From NCBI RefSeq assembly GCF_000478275.1, contig NZ_ASJB01000055.1, positions 1 through 64,000 on the forward strand: a stretch of 64,000 nt of DNA. Direction: 5' to 3'. The DNA comes from Amycolatopsis orientalis DSM 40040 = KCTC 9412 (lineage in GTDB: Bacteria; Actinomycetota; Actinomycetes; Mycobacteriales; Pseudonocardiaceae). Below, piece by piece: positions 33,336 to 41,519 of this stretch. A program made the translations under genes and the position numbers. A model generated the notes under the pieces. The model was not told where the DNA came from, ran no database searches, and saw nothing but the letters and a program-made list of their open reading frames with translations. Each line of letters begins with the position of its first letter. Position 1 is the first letter of the stretch.

Positions 33336-34439
33336 ATGACGACCTCGACGCAGTTCACCCACCTCCCGCACCCGAGCCCCGCGAGCCCGGAACGCGTCGC
33401 GGACGTATTGGCCGCACCCGGCTTCGGGCTGCACTTCACCGACCACATGGTGACCGTGAAATGGACCGCCGAGCAGGGCTGGCACGACGCGACCGTGGGG
33501 CCGTACGCGCCCTTCACGCTCGACCCGGCGACCTCGGTGCTGCACTACGGTCAGGCGATCTTCGAAGGCCTCAAAGCCTACCGCCAGCCGGACGGGACGA
33601 TCGCCGCGTTCCGGCCCGACGCGAACGCGGTCCGCTTCCGTAACTCGGCCGAGCGACTGGCGATGCCACAGCTGCCGGTGGAGGTCTTCCTCGACTCGAT
33701 CCGCGAGCTGATCGCGGTCGACTCCCGCTGGGTCCCCACGAAGCCGGGCGAGTCGCTGTACCTGCGGCCCTTCATGATCTCCACCGAGGCAGGCCTCGGC
33801 GTCAACCGCCCCGCGAACGAGTACCTCTACGCCCTGATCGGCTCGCCCGCCGGCTCGTACTTCGCCGGCGGCGTCAAGCCGGTGAGCGTGTGGCTCTCGA
33901 CCGAGTACGTCCGCGCTGTCCCCGGCGGCACCGGCGAGGCGAAGTGCGCCGGCAACTACGCGGCGTCGTTCGTGGCGCAGGCGCAGGCTGTGGAGAAGGG
34001 CTGCGACCAGGTCGTGTGGCTCGACGCCGTCGAGCGGCGCTGGGTCGAGGAGATGGGCGGGATGAACCTGTTCTTCGTCTTCGGCTCCGGCGACGAGGCC
34101 CGTGTCGTGACCCCGGAACTGACCGGTTCCCTGCTGCCGGGGGTGACCCGCAAGTCGCTGCTGGAGCTGGCGAAGTCGTTCGGGCACCAGGTCGAGGAGC
34201 GGCGCGTCTCCACCGACGAGTGGGAGAAGGCCGCCGCTTCTGGCGAGCTGACCGAGGTGTTCGCCTGCGGGACCGCGGCGGTCATCACGCCGGTCGGGCA
34301 CGTGAAGCACGCGGGCGGCGAGTTCTCCGTGGCCGGCGGGCAGCCCGGTGAGCTGACGATGAAGCTGCGCGGCGCGCTGACCGGCATCCAGGAGGGCACC
34401 CGGCCCGCCCCGGAAGGGTGGATGTACCCGCTGGGCTGA
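33336..34439 (+). CDS. ilvE: Branched-chain amino acid aminotransferase
   Basis: 367 residues, class IV PLP enzyme. The region around the PLP-binding lysine reads EYVRAVPGGTGEAKCAGNYA, very close to mammalian and mycobacterial BCATs. Other conserved segments are LHYGQAIFEGLKAYRQPDGT, SLYLRPFMISTEAGLG, and EEMGGMNLFFVFGSG. It performs the last step of Leu, Ile and Val synthesis with glutamate as donor. It corresponds to Rv2210c. A perfect palindrome follows 26 bases after its stop. Confidence 0.96.
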   Translation: MTTSTQFTHLPHPSPASPERVADVLAAPGFGLHFTDHMVTVKWTAEQGWHDATVGPYAPFTLDPATSVLHYGQAIFEGLKAYRQPDGTIAAFRPDANAVRFRNSAERLAMPQLPVEVFLDSIRELIAVDSRWVPTKPGESLYLRPFMISTEAGLGVNRPANEYLYALIGSPAGSYFAGGVKPVSVWLSTEYVRAVPGGTGEAKCAGNYAASFVAQAQAVEKGCDQVVWLDAVERRWVEEMGGMNLFFVFGSGDEARVVTPELTGSLLPGVTRKSLLELAKSFGHQVEERRVSTDEWEKAAASGELTEVFACGTAAVITPVGHVKHAGGEFSVAGGQPGELTMKLRGALTGIQEGTRPAPEGWMYPLG

Positions 34440-34465
34440 GTTCGCGCCTTCCGGCCCCTGCGCGC

Positions 34466-34518
34466 GCCATGAAAGGTCCTTTCCTTGCGAAATTCGCAAG
34501 GAAAGGACCTTTCATGGC
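34466..34518. repeat. Perfect 53-bp palindrome (ATGAAAGGTCCTTTCCTTGC family)
   Basis: Arm 34466-34491 (GCCATGAAAGGTCCTTTCCT then TGCGAA) and its exact reverse complement flank a single central base. It lies between the convergent ilvE and cobT genes. A nearly identical copy lies at 50986-51044. Works as a bidirectional terminator by position. Confidence 0.8.
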
Positions 34519-34540
34519 ACTTGAGGGGGTGGGCCGGCCC

Positions 34541-34563
34541 CGCATCCAGAGGACTAAATGCGG
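34541..34563. repeat. Short recurring motif GCATCCAGAGGACTAAATGC
   Basis: A 23-base element with weak dyad symmetry (CGCAT/ATGCG) around AGAGGACTAA. Related copies occur at 47601-47623 and, in the other orientation, at 57469-57490; the long palindrome at 7763-7826 contains two facing versions. All are at gene ends. Confidence 0.55.
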
Positions 34564-34577
34564 AAGACGAGGGAGCG

Positions 34578-35654
34578 TCAGGTGGCGGGCGCCTCGATCA
34601 GCGGACCGCTCACCCCCGCCTGCTCGTGCGTGGCCATCTCCGCGAGCACCCGCGTGGCCATGAACACCAGCGGCAGCGCCGCGACCGCGCCGGTCCCCTC
34701 ACCGAGGCGGACGTCCAGGTCGAGGATCGGGTCCAGGTCGAGGTGCTCCAGCGCCAGCGCGTGCGCGGGTTCGCCGCCGCGCTGACCGGCGGTCCACCAT
34801 TGCCGCGCGCCGGGGACGAGTTCCTCGGCGACCAGTGCCGCCGCGCAGGCGACCAGGCCGTCCAGGATCACGGGTGTCTTCCGGAGCGAGGCCTGCGCGA
34901 GGAACCCGGTCATCGCGGCGATGTCGGCGCCCGCGGCGGTGCGCAGCAGCGCGACCGGGTCGGCCAGCACCGCCCTCGCCCGCCGCAGCGCGTCGCGGAC
35001 CGCGGTGGCCTTGCGCATCCAAGCGTTGTCGTCGATCCCGGAACCGCGGCCGACGACGGCCACCGGTTCGCTGCCGGTCAGCGCCGCGACCAGTACCGAG
35101 GCCGGGGTGCTGTTCCCGATCCCGAGGTCGCCCGCGATCAGCAGATCCGCCCCGCCGTCGACCTCGGCGTCGGCGATCGCCCGGCCCGCGCGGACGGCGG
35201 CGCGGGCCTCGGCGTCGGTCAGCGCGTCCTCGACGTCGATCGAGCCGGATCCGCGCCGCACCTTGAACTCGCCGATCGACCGGGTCGCGGGGGCGTCGCT
35301 GTCCACGGCCATGTCGATGACCCGGACACTCGCGCCCGCCGAGGCCGCCAGCACGTTGATGGCCGCGCCGCCGGTCAGCATGCTGCCGACCAGTTGCGCG
35401 GTGACCTCGCCCGGATAGGCCGAGACACCCTTCGCGGCGACGCCGTGGTCTCCGGCGAACACCACGACCCGGGGCCGGGTGAAGGGCCGCGGCGGCGACT
35501 GGCCCTGGCAGGCCGCGACCCACACGCCCAGTTCTTCGAGCCTGCCCAGCGACCCCGCCGGCTTGATCAGTTTCGAATGCAGGGCGATCGCCGCCGAGCG
35601 TGCGTGTTCATCAGGCTGCTCGACTTCGGCGAATTCGAGGATATCGTCGTCCAA
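34578..35654 (-). CDS. cobT: Nicotinate-nucleotide--dimethylbenzimidazole phosphoribosyltransferase
   Basis: 358 residues if the TTG at 35654 is used (LDDDILEFAEVEQPDEHARS); there is no ATG or GTG nearby, and AGGGC precedes it. Family landmarks are GSLGRLEELGVWVAACQGQ, VVVFAGDHGVAAKGVSAYPG, the nucleotide-binding GDLGIGNSTPASVL, and the catalytic glutamate in LGEGTGAVAALPL near the C-terminus. It makes alpha-ribazole phosphate for the lower ligand of cobalamin. The frame stays open upstream into the neighbouring gene, which is not coding. It corresponds to Rv2207; cobS and cobU are not in the window. Confidence 0.92.
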   Translation of the reverse strand: MDDDILEFAEVEQPDEHARSAAIALHSKLIKPAGSLGRLEELGVWVAACQGQSPPRPFTRPRVVVFAGDHGVAAKGVSAYPGEVTAQLVGSMLTGGAAINVLAASAGASVRVIDMAVDSDAPATRSIGEFKVRRGSGSIDVEDALTDAEARAAVRAGRAIADAEVDGGADLLIAGDLGIGNSTPASVLVAALTGSEPVAVVGRGSGIDDNAWMRKATAVRDALRRARAVLADPVALLRTAAGADIAAMTGFLAQASLRKTPVILDGLVACAAALVAEELVPGARQWWTAGQRGGEPAHALALEHLDLDPILDLDVRLGEGTGAVAALPLVFMATRVLAEMATHEQAGVSGPLIEAPAT

Positions 35655-35708
35655 CGCCCTGCCCCTTCGGATCGCTTCGGTGGCCGCGCCCAACCTACCG
35701 ACCCGCCT

Positions 35709-36428
35709 GTGCCAGAGTTGCCTGTGGCTCAGACGAAGGCCGCCGGGGTGGTGCTCGCGAGCGGAGCGGGCACCCGGGTCGGCGCCAAGCTCAACAAGGT
35801 GTACCTGCCGGTGGCGGGCAGGAGGGTCGTCGCGTGGTCGCTCGACGCCTTCGCCCGCGTGCCCGGTATCGACGTGCTCGTGCTGGTCATCCGGCCGCAG
35901 GACACCGGACTCGCGCGGGAGGTGCTGGCCGCGCATCCGGCCGAGGTCGAACTCGTCCACGGCGGCGCCACGCGCCAGGGTTCCGAGCTGAACGCCTTGC
36001 GCCACTTGGCTTCCCGGATCGAAAGCGGCGAGATCGACGCGGTGCTGCTGCACGACGCGGCCCGCCCGCTCGTCACCCCGGACCTGATCGCGGACGTCCT
36101 CGCCGACACGCGGCGGTACGGGGGAGCGGTGCCGGGGATCGCGGCCGACGACGTCGTGCGCGTGGACGGCGATTCCGTTTCCGGGGCGCTGCCCGGCGCG
36201 ATCCGGGTGCAGACGCCGCAGGGTTTCCGTGCCGCCCCGTTGCTGGAGGCCTACGAAACCGCCGAGCGCGAAGGTTTCGTCGGCACGGACACGTCTTCGT
36301 GCATGGAAAGGTTCTCCGCGCTGCCGGTGCGGTGGGTTCCAGGCAGCGCGGAGAACCTCAAGATCACCTACCCGCACGACCTCGTTGTCGCCGAGCAGGT
36401 GATCGGCCGAGGTCAGGGATCGCCCTGA
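35709..36428 (+). CDS. IspD-like cytidylyltransferase
   Basis: About 239 residues from a GTG. The nucleotide-binding loop is GVVLASGAGTRVGAKLNKVY, and IspD-type motifs follow: VLLHDAARPLVTPDLIADVL, IRVQTPQGFRAAPLLEAYE, and NLKITYPHDLVVAEQVIG. IspD joins CTP to methylerythritol 4-phosphate in isoprenoid synthesis; related enzymes act on ribitol phosphate. Actinomycetes usually carry ispD beside ispF, which is absent here, so this is probably a paralogue whose substrate is not certain. It diverges from cobT with a 54-base gap and overlaps the convergent next gene by 16 bases. Confidence 0.75.
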   Translation: MPELPVAQTKAAGVVLASGAGTRVGAKLNKVYLPVAGRRVVAWSLDAFARVPGIDVLVLVIRPQDTGLAREVLAAHPAEVELVHGGATRQGSELNALRHLASRIESGEIDAVLLHDAARPLVTPDLIADVLADTRRYGGAVPGIAADDVVRVDGDSVSGALPGAIRVQTPQGFRAAPLLEAYETAEREGFVGTDTSSCMERFSALPVRWVPGSAENLKITYPHDLVVAEQVIGRGQGSP

Positions 36429-36817
36429 TCGGCAGTGGCTCCGTTGGCGGGCAGGATGGTGACCGGCTGGCGCGCTTCCATCGGGATCACGCAGTCCGGA
36501 TGTGGTTGCAGCAACTGGATCGGCGCGGCGGCGTCGCCGGGCGGCGGGATGGTGAGCACCGCGCGCAATGTCCAGTCGGCCGTCGAGTGGTACTGCCAGG
36601 AGACGAGCGCGGGCTGGAAAACGTCGGTGTCGGGCAGGGTGGTGACCCGGAAGGCGCTCGCCCGTTCCTCACCGCGCAGGATGAGGACGTCGGCACAGGT
36701 GTCCCACTGGAACACCGCGGCGCAGACCTCCGGTTCCTCCCGGGGACCGAAGATGTAGACGACCCACCGGCGTCTTCGAAGCTCTTCGAGCAGTTCGTCG
36801 ATGCTCAGATGGTTCAT
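36413..36817 (-). CDS. Conserved hypothetical protein
   Basis: 134 residues from the ATG at 36817 (MNHLSIDELLEELRRRRWVV); a TTG four codons upstream is possible. It looks alpha/beta: an N-terminal helix, then strands such as VVYIFGPREEPEVCAAVFQW and SAFRVTTLPDTDVFQPALVS. No motif is recognised. The start lies 170 bases from the GntR gene on the opposite strand, so both may share the operator-like repeats at 36861-36953. Confidence 0.65.
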   Translation of the reverse strand: MNHLSIDELLEELRRRRWVVYIFGPREEPEVCAAVFQWDTCADVLILRGEERASAFRVTTLPDTDVFQPALVSWQYHSTADWTLRAVLTIPPPGDAAAPIQLLQPHPDCVIPMEARQPVTILPANGATADQGDP

Positions 36818-36860
36818 CGAGCCCCCCAACGGGTTTCGGGAACTCTGCGGAGAGTAACAG

Positions 36861-36953
36861 GTGTACTAGAGCACCGTCCAGAATGTGTACTAGTACGTAA
36901 TAATGGGGTGTGAGCAGGATCCTTGGTGCTCGCCCATTGGTGTGCTAGAACGC
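36861..36953. promoter_or_regulatory. Three CTAG-centred operator-like repeats upstream of the GntR gene
   Basis: GTGTACTAGAGCAC (36861-36874), GTGTACTAGTACGT (36885-36898) and GTGTGCTAGAACGC (36940-36953) are imperfect 14-base palindromes around CTAG. Many GntR-family proteins bind GT-n-AC palindromes in front of their own gene. They stand 35-127 bases before the TTG start. Autoregulation is inferred. Confidence 0.5.
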
Positions 36954-36987
36954 TTGTGCGCACCGCGCGACCTTGTGAGGAGTCACC

Positions 36988-37737
36988 TTGCCCGCCGTCG
37001 ACCGACCCGAACCGCCGTATCTCCAGATCGCGGGAAGTATTCGCGACGACATCGTTTCGGGCAGGCTCAAGGAAGGCGACGCGGTCCCGTCCGCACGGGA
37101 GATCGCCAGAAACTGGAACGTCGCCATGGCGACGGCGATGAAGGTCCTCTCGACGCTCCGCGCCGAGGGTCTGGTCCGCGCGGTCCGCGGCATCGGGACA
37201 GTGGTGCAGACCAGAGCGTTGCACCGTTCCGCGCAAGACAGGACGATCTCGATCGCGAGAACCGGCAAGGTCTATCCACCGGGCCACTACGCGAAAATCC
37301 GTGAGGCGGGGCTCCTTCCGGCGCCGGAGCGCGTGGCGGACGCGCTCGGCATCGAAGAGGGCGCGCCCGCGATCCGGCGGCGGCGCACGACGTACGTGGG
37401 CGACGAACAGCCGGTGTCGACGTCGGTCTCCTGGTTCGACGGCGCGCTCGCGGCCAAGGCCCCGTTGCTGTTCGAGACCGAGCGGATCGTCGAAGGCACG
37501 GTGAAATACGTCGCCGACCGGACGGGCCGGGTCCTCTCGTCGACCCGCACCCAGCACGCCGCGGGACGCGCGGACGCCGAAGACGCGGCGGAGCTGGGCG
37601 TGCCGGAGGAGACGCCGATCTTGTTGAGCCGCAACAGTTTTCTCTCCGCGGAAGGCGACGTACTCGAGTACGGCGAATCGGCGGCCTTGCCGGACCACTG
37701 GGTTTTCTACGAATACAACATCGAGGACGGGGCATGA
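36988..37737 (+). CDS. GntR-family regulator with UTRA domain
   Basis: 249 residues from a TTG with GAGGAG six bases upstream. The winged helix is typical of GntR/HutC: YLQIAGSIRDDIVSGRLKEG, PSAREIARNWNVAMATAMKV, LRAEGLVRAVRGIGTVV. The C-terminal UTRA-like ligand-binding domain contains RRRRTTYVGDEQPVSTSVSW and a final VLEYGESAALPDHWVFYEY. The ligand is unknown. Its stop overlaps the purC start by four bases (ATGA), so purC is translated with it, an arrangement that suggests control of purine synthesis. Confidence 0.9.
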   Translation: MPAVDRPEPPYLQIAGSIRDDIVSGRLKEGDAVPSAREIARNWNVAMATAMKVLSTLRAEGLVRAVRGIGTVVQTRALHRSAQDRTISIARTGKVYPPGHYAKIREAGLLPAPERVADALGIEEGAPAIRRRRTTYVGDEQPVSTSVSWFDGALAAKAPLLFETERIVEGTVKYVADRTGRVLSSTRTQHAAGRADAEDAAELGVPEETPILLSRNSFLSAEGDVLEYGESAALPDHWVFYEYNIEDGA

Positions 37738-38585
37738 AGCACATTCACGCGGGTAAGGTCCGGGACCTTTACGAAATCGACGGTGACATTCTGCTCGTCG
37801 CGTCGGATCGCGTTTCGGTCTACGACGTCTCGCTGCCGACCCCGATCCCGGACAAGGGCGCGCTGCTGAACCAGCTTTCCGCCTGGTGGTTCGAAAAGCT
37901 GGCCGACGTGGTGCCGAACCACGTCATCTCCACCACCGACGTCCCGGCCGAATTCGCCGGCCGCGCCATGCGCTGCAAGCCGCTGAAGATGATCCAGGTC
38001 GAATGCATCGCGCGCGGCTACCTCACCGGTCTCGGCATGCGCGAATACCAGCGTGACGGCAAGGTCTCGGGCGTCGAACTGCCCGCGGGCCTGGTCGAGG
38101 CGGACAAGCTGCCCGAGCCGATCTTCACGCCCACCACGAAGATCTCCGACACCGGCCACGACGAGTTCATGACCTTCGCCGAGGTCGTGAACGACATCGG
38201 CCAGGAGACCGCGGACCGCATCCGCGAACTGACGCTCGAGATCTACACCAAGGGCGCGGAGCACGCGGCGAAGAACGGCATCATCATCGCCGACACCAAG
38301 ATCGAATTCGGCTTCGACGCCGACGGGGTGCTGACACTCGGGGACGAGGTCCTCACGTCGGACTCGTCGCGGTTCTGGCCCGCCGACGACTACGAGCCCG
38401 GCCGGACGCAGCACGCGTTCGACAAGCAGTTCGTCCGCGACTGGTCCGCGAGCACCGGCTGGGACAAGACGCCGCCGGGGCCTGCCATCCCGGACGAGAT
38501 CGTCGAGGCGACCCGCGAGCGCTACACCGAGGTCTACGAGAGGATCACCGGGAAGACCTGGGTTCCCGGTGGTGGCCATGCCTGA
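37734..38585 (+). CDS. purC: Phosphoribosylaminoimidazole-succinocarboxamide synthase (SAICAR synthetase)
   Basis: 283 residues. The family signatures are present: an N-terminal HAGKVRDLYEIDGDILLVAS with the ATP-binding loop, CIARGYLTGLG, and GIIIADTKIEFGFDADGVL. The enzyme joins aspartate to CAIR with ATP in the eighth step of IMP synthesis. The length is normal for this type. It is coupled by ATGA overlap to the GntR regulator, and the small gene at 38578 overlaps its end. No other pur gene is in the window. Confidence 0.95.
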   Translation: MKHIHAGKVRDLYEIDGDILLVASDRVSVYDVSLPTPIPDKGALLNQLSAWWFEKLADVVPNHVISTTDVPAEFAGRAMRCKPLKMIQVECIARGYLTGLGMREYQRDGKVSGVELPAGLVEADKLPEPIFTPTTKISDTGHDEFMTFAEVVNDIGQETADRIRELTLEIYTKGAEHAAKNGIIIADTKIEFGFDADGVLTLGDEVLTSDSSRFWPADDYEPGRTQHAFDKQFVRDWSASTGWDKTPPGPAIPDEIVEATRERYTEVYERITGKTWVPGGGHA

Positions 38586-38805
38586 CCCGCAGGTCTACGA
38601 CCCGTACCGGCTGATCGACGACGTCGAGGGCCTGCTGATCCAGCGGGGCCACCGGCCGGAGCGGGCCGACGGCCGGGCGGGTGACCGCGTCGCCGGCGCG
38701 AGCAGGTTGCTGCGGGGGCTGGGGATCGAGCCGCTGCGCGCTCCGGGCGACGCCCTCGACCTCGACGGTCAGGTGGCGTACCAGTCCCTGGTGCACGGCG
38801 ACTGA
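38578..38805 (+). CDS. Small hypothetical protein overlapping purC
   Basis: 75 residues from an ATG overlapping the purC stop by eight bases (MPDPQVYDPYRLIDDVEGLL). It appears soluble, with a helix-rich N-terminal half and an Asp/Gly-rich C-terminus (GDALDLDGQVAYQSLVHGD). The tight overlap and codon character support a real gene, but no family is recognised. A 22-bp-stem hairpin follows. Confidence 0.55.
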   Translation: MPDPQVYDPYRLIDDVEGLLIQRGHRPERADGRAGDRVAGASRLLRGLGIEPLRAPGDALDLDGQVAYQSLVHGD

Positions 38806-38820
38806 CGACTGGCGGCTGAC

Positions 38821-38873
38821 GCATTCAGCCGACTGACTGCGGGAAAAGCGTCCGCAGTCAGTCGGCTGAATGC
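38821..38873. terminator. 22-bp-stem hairpin between convergent genes
   Basis: The arm GCATTCAGCCGACTGACTGC (then GG) at 38821-38842 pairs perfectly with 38852-38873 across a 9-base loop. It separates the purC-linked small gene from the convergent aldo/keto reductase gene, 6-16 bases from each stop. Confidence 0.75.
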
Positions 38874-38879
38874 GGGGGA

Positions 38880-39869
38880 TCAGGGGGAGCGGGTCAGTGT
38901 CGGGTCGGTCTCGACGACGCCGTCGAGGGCCTCGTCGATCGCGGCGAGCAGATCCGCGTCCAGCTTCACGCCGGCCGCCTTCACGTTCTCGTGCACCTGC
39001 TCCGGCCGCGAAGCGCCGATGATCGCCGAAGCGACGTTCGGGTTCTGCAGCACCCACGCCACGGACAGCTGGGCCAGCGACAGACCGGCCTTGTCCGCGA
39101 TCGGCTGCAGCCGCTGGACGCGCTCGAGGACGTCGTCGTTGAGGAAGCGGGCGACCATGTTGGCGCCGCCCTTCTCGTCGGTCGCGCGGGAGCCCGCGGG
39201 CAGCGGCTGACCGGGCTTGTACTTGCCGGTGAGCACGCCCTGCGCGATCGGCGACCAGACGATCTGGCTGAGGCCCTCACGTTCGGACGCCGGGACGACC
39301 TGCGCCTCGATGACCCGCCACAGCGCGTTGTACTGCGGCTGGTTCGAGATGAGCGGCACCTTCAGCTCACGTGCGATCGCGGCGCCCTGGGTGATCTGCT
39401 CGGCGGTCCACTCCGAGACGCCGACGTAGAGCACCTTGCCCTGGCGGACGAGGTCGGCGAAGGCGAGGAACGTCTCTTCGAGCGGGACGGTCCGGTCGAA
39501 CCGGTGCGCCTGGTAGAGGTCGACGTAGTCGGTGCCGAGCCGCTTCAGCGAAGCGTTCGCCGACTCCATGATGTGCTTGCGGCCCAGCCCCTGGTCGTTG
39601 GGGCCCTTGGGGCCGGTCGGCCAGTAGACCTTGGTGAAGATCTCCAGGCTTTCCCGGCGCAGGCCCTTCAGCCCGCGGCCGAGCACCGATTCGGCGGCCG
39701 TGTTCGCGTAAACATCGGCGGTGTCGAAGGTGGTGATGCCGGCGTCGAGCGCGGCCTTGATACAGGCCTGGGCCTGGTCCTCTTCCACCTGGGACCCGTG
39801 GGTGAGCCAGTTGCCGTACGAGATCTCACTGACATTGAGGCCGCTGCGGCCGAGGCGTCGGAACTCCAT
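38880..39869 (-). CDS. Aldo/keto reductase (Kv-beta-like)
   Basis: 329 residues. An (alpha/beta)8 NADPH enzyme: N-terminal MEFRRLGRSGLNVSEISYGN, catalytic Asp/Tyr in TTFDTADVYANTAAE, Lys in EIFTKVYWPTGPKGP, and His in DLYQAHRFDRTVPLEE. The C-terminal cofactor segment is NVASAIIGASRPEQVHENVK. It resembles the potassium-channel beta-subunit / YghZ branch. Substrate not predictable. It is preceded on its own strand by the DUF3043 gene, 55 bases away. Confidence 0.9.
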   Translation of the reverse strand: MEFRRLGRSGLNVSEISYGNWLTHGSQVEEDQAQACIKAALDAGITTFDTADVYANTAAESVLGRGLKGLRRESLEIFTKVYWPTGPKGPNDQGLGRKHIMESANASLKRLGTDYVDLYQAHRFDRTVPLEETFLAFADLVRQGKVLYVGVSEWTAEQITQGAAIARELKVPLISNQPQYNALWRVIEAQVVPASEREGLSQIVWSPIAQGVLTGKYKPGQPLPAGSRATDEKGGANMVARFLNDDVLERVQRLQPIADKAGLSLAQLSVAWVLQNPNVASAIIGASRPEQVHENVKAAGVKLDADLLAAIDEALDGVVETDPTLTRSP

Positions 39870-39924
39870 GCACGCGACTCTACCCCAAGCCGTTAGTCAC
39901 GCTAACGACCTGGGAATCGCCTGC

Positions 39925-40581
39925 TCAGACCTTGTCGCCGGGGCTGACCCGCGGCTTGGGCACGCGCAGCTTGCGGATCTGGCTCGCGCGGATGAAGGAG
40001 TACCAGCCGACCGAACCGCCCTTGACCGTCTCGTTCGGGAACTTCAGCCGGACCATCTTCGCGATCCGGCGGCCGCTGAGCACGCCTTCGACGATCATGC
40101 CGAGCAGCATCACGGTGCACAGCAGCGTCGCGTAGCGCTGCACGTCCGGGTACGGCACCAGCAGGGCGACGAACACCAGGATCGCGAGCGGCATGAAGAG
40201 ACCGAGCAGGTTGCGCCGGGAGTCGACGAGGTCACGGATATAGGCCTTGACCGGGCCGCGGTCGCGCGGGAGCAGGTACTTGTCCTCGCCCGCCATCATC
40301 CGCTCGCGACGTTCCTTCGCGGCGTTGCGCTGCTTGGCCTTGTACTCCGGGTCGGCCTTCGCGGACTTGCGGAGTTCCTTGTTCCGCTTCATCGCCTCCC
40401 GCATGGTGGTCGGCGGGGGCGCCACCGGACCACGGCGCTTGGCCTCGGCCTCGCGGCGCTTGGGCGTGGCCTTGCCCTTTCCGGGCGTATAGGCCTTGGC
40501 CTGGACCTCGACGGCCTCGGTGTCGGGCGTCTCGGCGTCGGTCGTGGCGGAGTCTGTGGTGCTACGGCGCAGGAACCTCAC
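39925..40581 (-). CDS. DUF3043 membrane protein
   Basis: 218 residues from a GTG (MRFLRRSTTDSATTDAETPD). The N-terminal 60 residues are polar and basic (KGKATPKRREAEAKRRG). A DUF3043-type core follows: MREAMKRNKELRKSAKADPE, then LPRDRGPVKAYIRDLVDSRR, two membrane helices (NLLGLFMPLAILVFVALLVP and LLCTVMLLGMIVEGVL) and a basic C-terminus. Conserved next to cobT/erpA in actinobacteria (Rv2206); function unknown. It diverges from erpA. Confidence 0.85.
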   Translation of the reverse strand: MRFLRRSTTDSATTDAETPDTEAVEVQAKAYTPGKGKATPKRREAEAKRRGPVAPPPTTMREAMKRNKELRKSAKADPEYKAKQRNAAKERRERMMAGEDKYLLPRDRGPVKAYIRDLVDSRRNLLGLFMPLAILVFVALLVPYPDVQRYATLLCTVMLLGMIVEGVLSGRRIAKMVRLKFPNETVKGGSVGWYSFIRASQIRKLRVPKPRVSPGDKV

Positions 40582-40724
40582 CTCACCAGGGTAGTTGCAG
40601 GCGTCACGGTGCCACGCACCAGGCCGAGCGATATGTCACCATGGAGGGGAACAGATCGGGACTCCGACGTGTTGGACCAGATGCAAGACGAGTACCCGCA
40701 GCGAGTTCGACCAGAGGGAGAACC

Positions 40725-41102
40725 ATGACGACCGCTGAGCAGGCAGCCGCAGCTCAGGCCGAAACCGCCGAGGAGACCCACGGCGTCACGTTGACCGACG
40801 CCGCCGCCGTCAAGGCGAAGGCCCTGCTCGAGCAGGAGGGCCGTGACGACATGCACCTGCGCATCGCCGTCCAGCCCGGTGGGTGCGCGGGCCTGCGCTA
40901 CCAGCTGTTCTTCGACGAGCGCACGCTCGACGGCGACCTGTTCCGTGACTTCGACGGGCTTCGCGTGGCCGTCGACCGGATGAGCGCGCCGTACGTGTCG
41001 AGCGCCGTGATCGACTTCGTCGACTCGATCGAGAAGCAGGGCTTCACGATCGACAACCCCAACGCGACCGGCAGCTGCGCCTGCGGCGACAGCTTCCACT
41101 GA
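40725..41102 (+). CDS. erpA: Iron-sulfur cluster insertion protein, A-type (ErpA/IscA family)
   Basis: 125 residues, start ATG with GAGGGAG upstream. The three conserved cysteines are in QPGGCAGLRYQL and SCACGDSF, as in HesB/IscA/ErpA proteins, after the N-terminal VTLTDAAAVKAKALLEQEG. A-type carriers deliver Fe-S clusters to apo-proteins. It corresponds to Rv2204c, which serves as the single A-type carrier in mycobacteria as I recall. The residues before VTLTD form a short disordered N-terminal extension. It ends before a strong terminator. Confidence 0.9.
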   Translation: MTTAEQAAAAQAETAEETHGVTLTDAAAVKAKALLEQEGRDDMHLRIAVQPGGCAGLRYQLFFDERTLDGDLFRDFDGLRVAVDRMSAPYVSSAVIDFVDSIEKQGFTIDNPNATGSCACGDSFH

Positions 41103-41111
41103 GCCGCATCC

Positions 41112-41164
41112 GGGCATGAAGAAGGGCCGCGAACCTCACCCAGGTCGCGGCCCTTCTTCATGCC
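41112..41164. terminator. Strong hairpin after erpA
   Basis: GGGCATGAAGAAGGGCCGCG pairs with the reverse complement ending at 41164 across a short loop, with a single bulged base. It begins 10 bases after the erpA stop and can also serve the convergent small gene. Confidence 0.75.
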
Positions 41165-41189
41165 CGCGGTTCTTCGTACCGCCGCGGGC

Positions 41190-41369
41190 TCAGACGTAGG
41201 CGTCCAGATCGTCGACCTGGGCGAGACACCGCTCGTCCACGGTCCAGGGCGGGGCGATCTGCCGGGGCAGGGGCAGATTCTCGGCCTGGAGGGACGACGG
41301 GATACCGGCGCAGTCGGCGATGAGTTCGCCGATGGATTCCGGTTCGAGGTGATACGCGGAAGTGGTCAC
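41190..41369 (-). CDS. Small conserved protein
   Basis: 59 residues from a GTG at 41369 (TTSAYHLEPESIGELIADCA); a TTG three codons further upstream is possible. It is a compact acidic protein with a cysteine pair spaced far apart (ADCAGIP and DERCLAQ) and ends LDAYV. No family recognised and no clear ribosome-binding site, so the call rests on reading frame, position between erpA and the kinase gene, and balanced composition. Confidence 0.5.
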   Translation of the reverse strand: MTTSAYHLEPESIGELIADCAGIPSSLQAENLPLPRQIAPPWTVDERCLAQVDDLDAYV

Positions 41370-41519
41370 GAACGACAAGTTAATGACTCGCGTTCGAAGA
41401 GGACACCACTACCAACCGGTAGTGTTCATGGCCGTGCCTGAAGCAACCCGTATGGGGCATGACCTGCGGGTAACTTAGCCGTCCTCGTTTCGGCGAGGCC
41501 GACCGATCAAGGAGAACCG

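Noticed and set aside
34466..34518. Short peptides of the type MKGPFLAKFARKGPFMA encoded across the palindromes
   Set aside because: They are translation of an inverted repeat in both directions, without ribosome-binding sites or consistent frame; treated as repeats, not genes.
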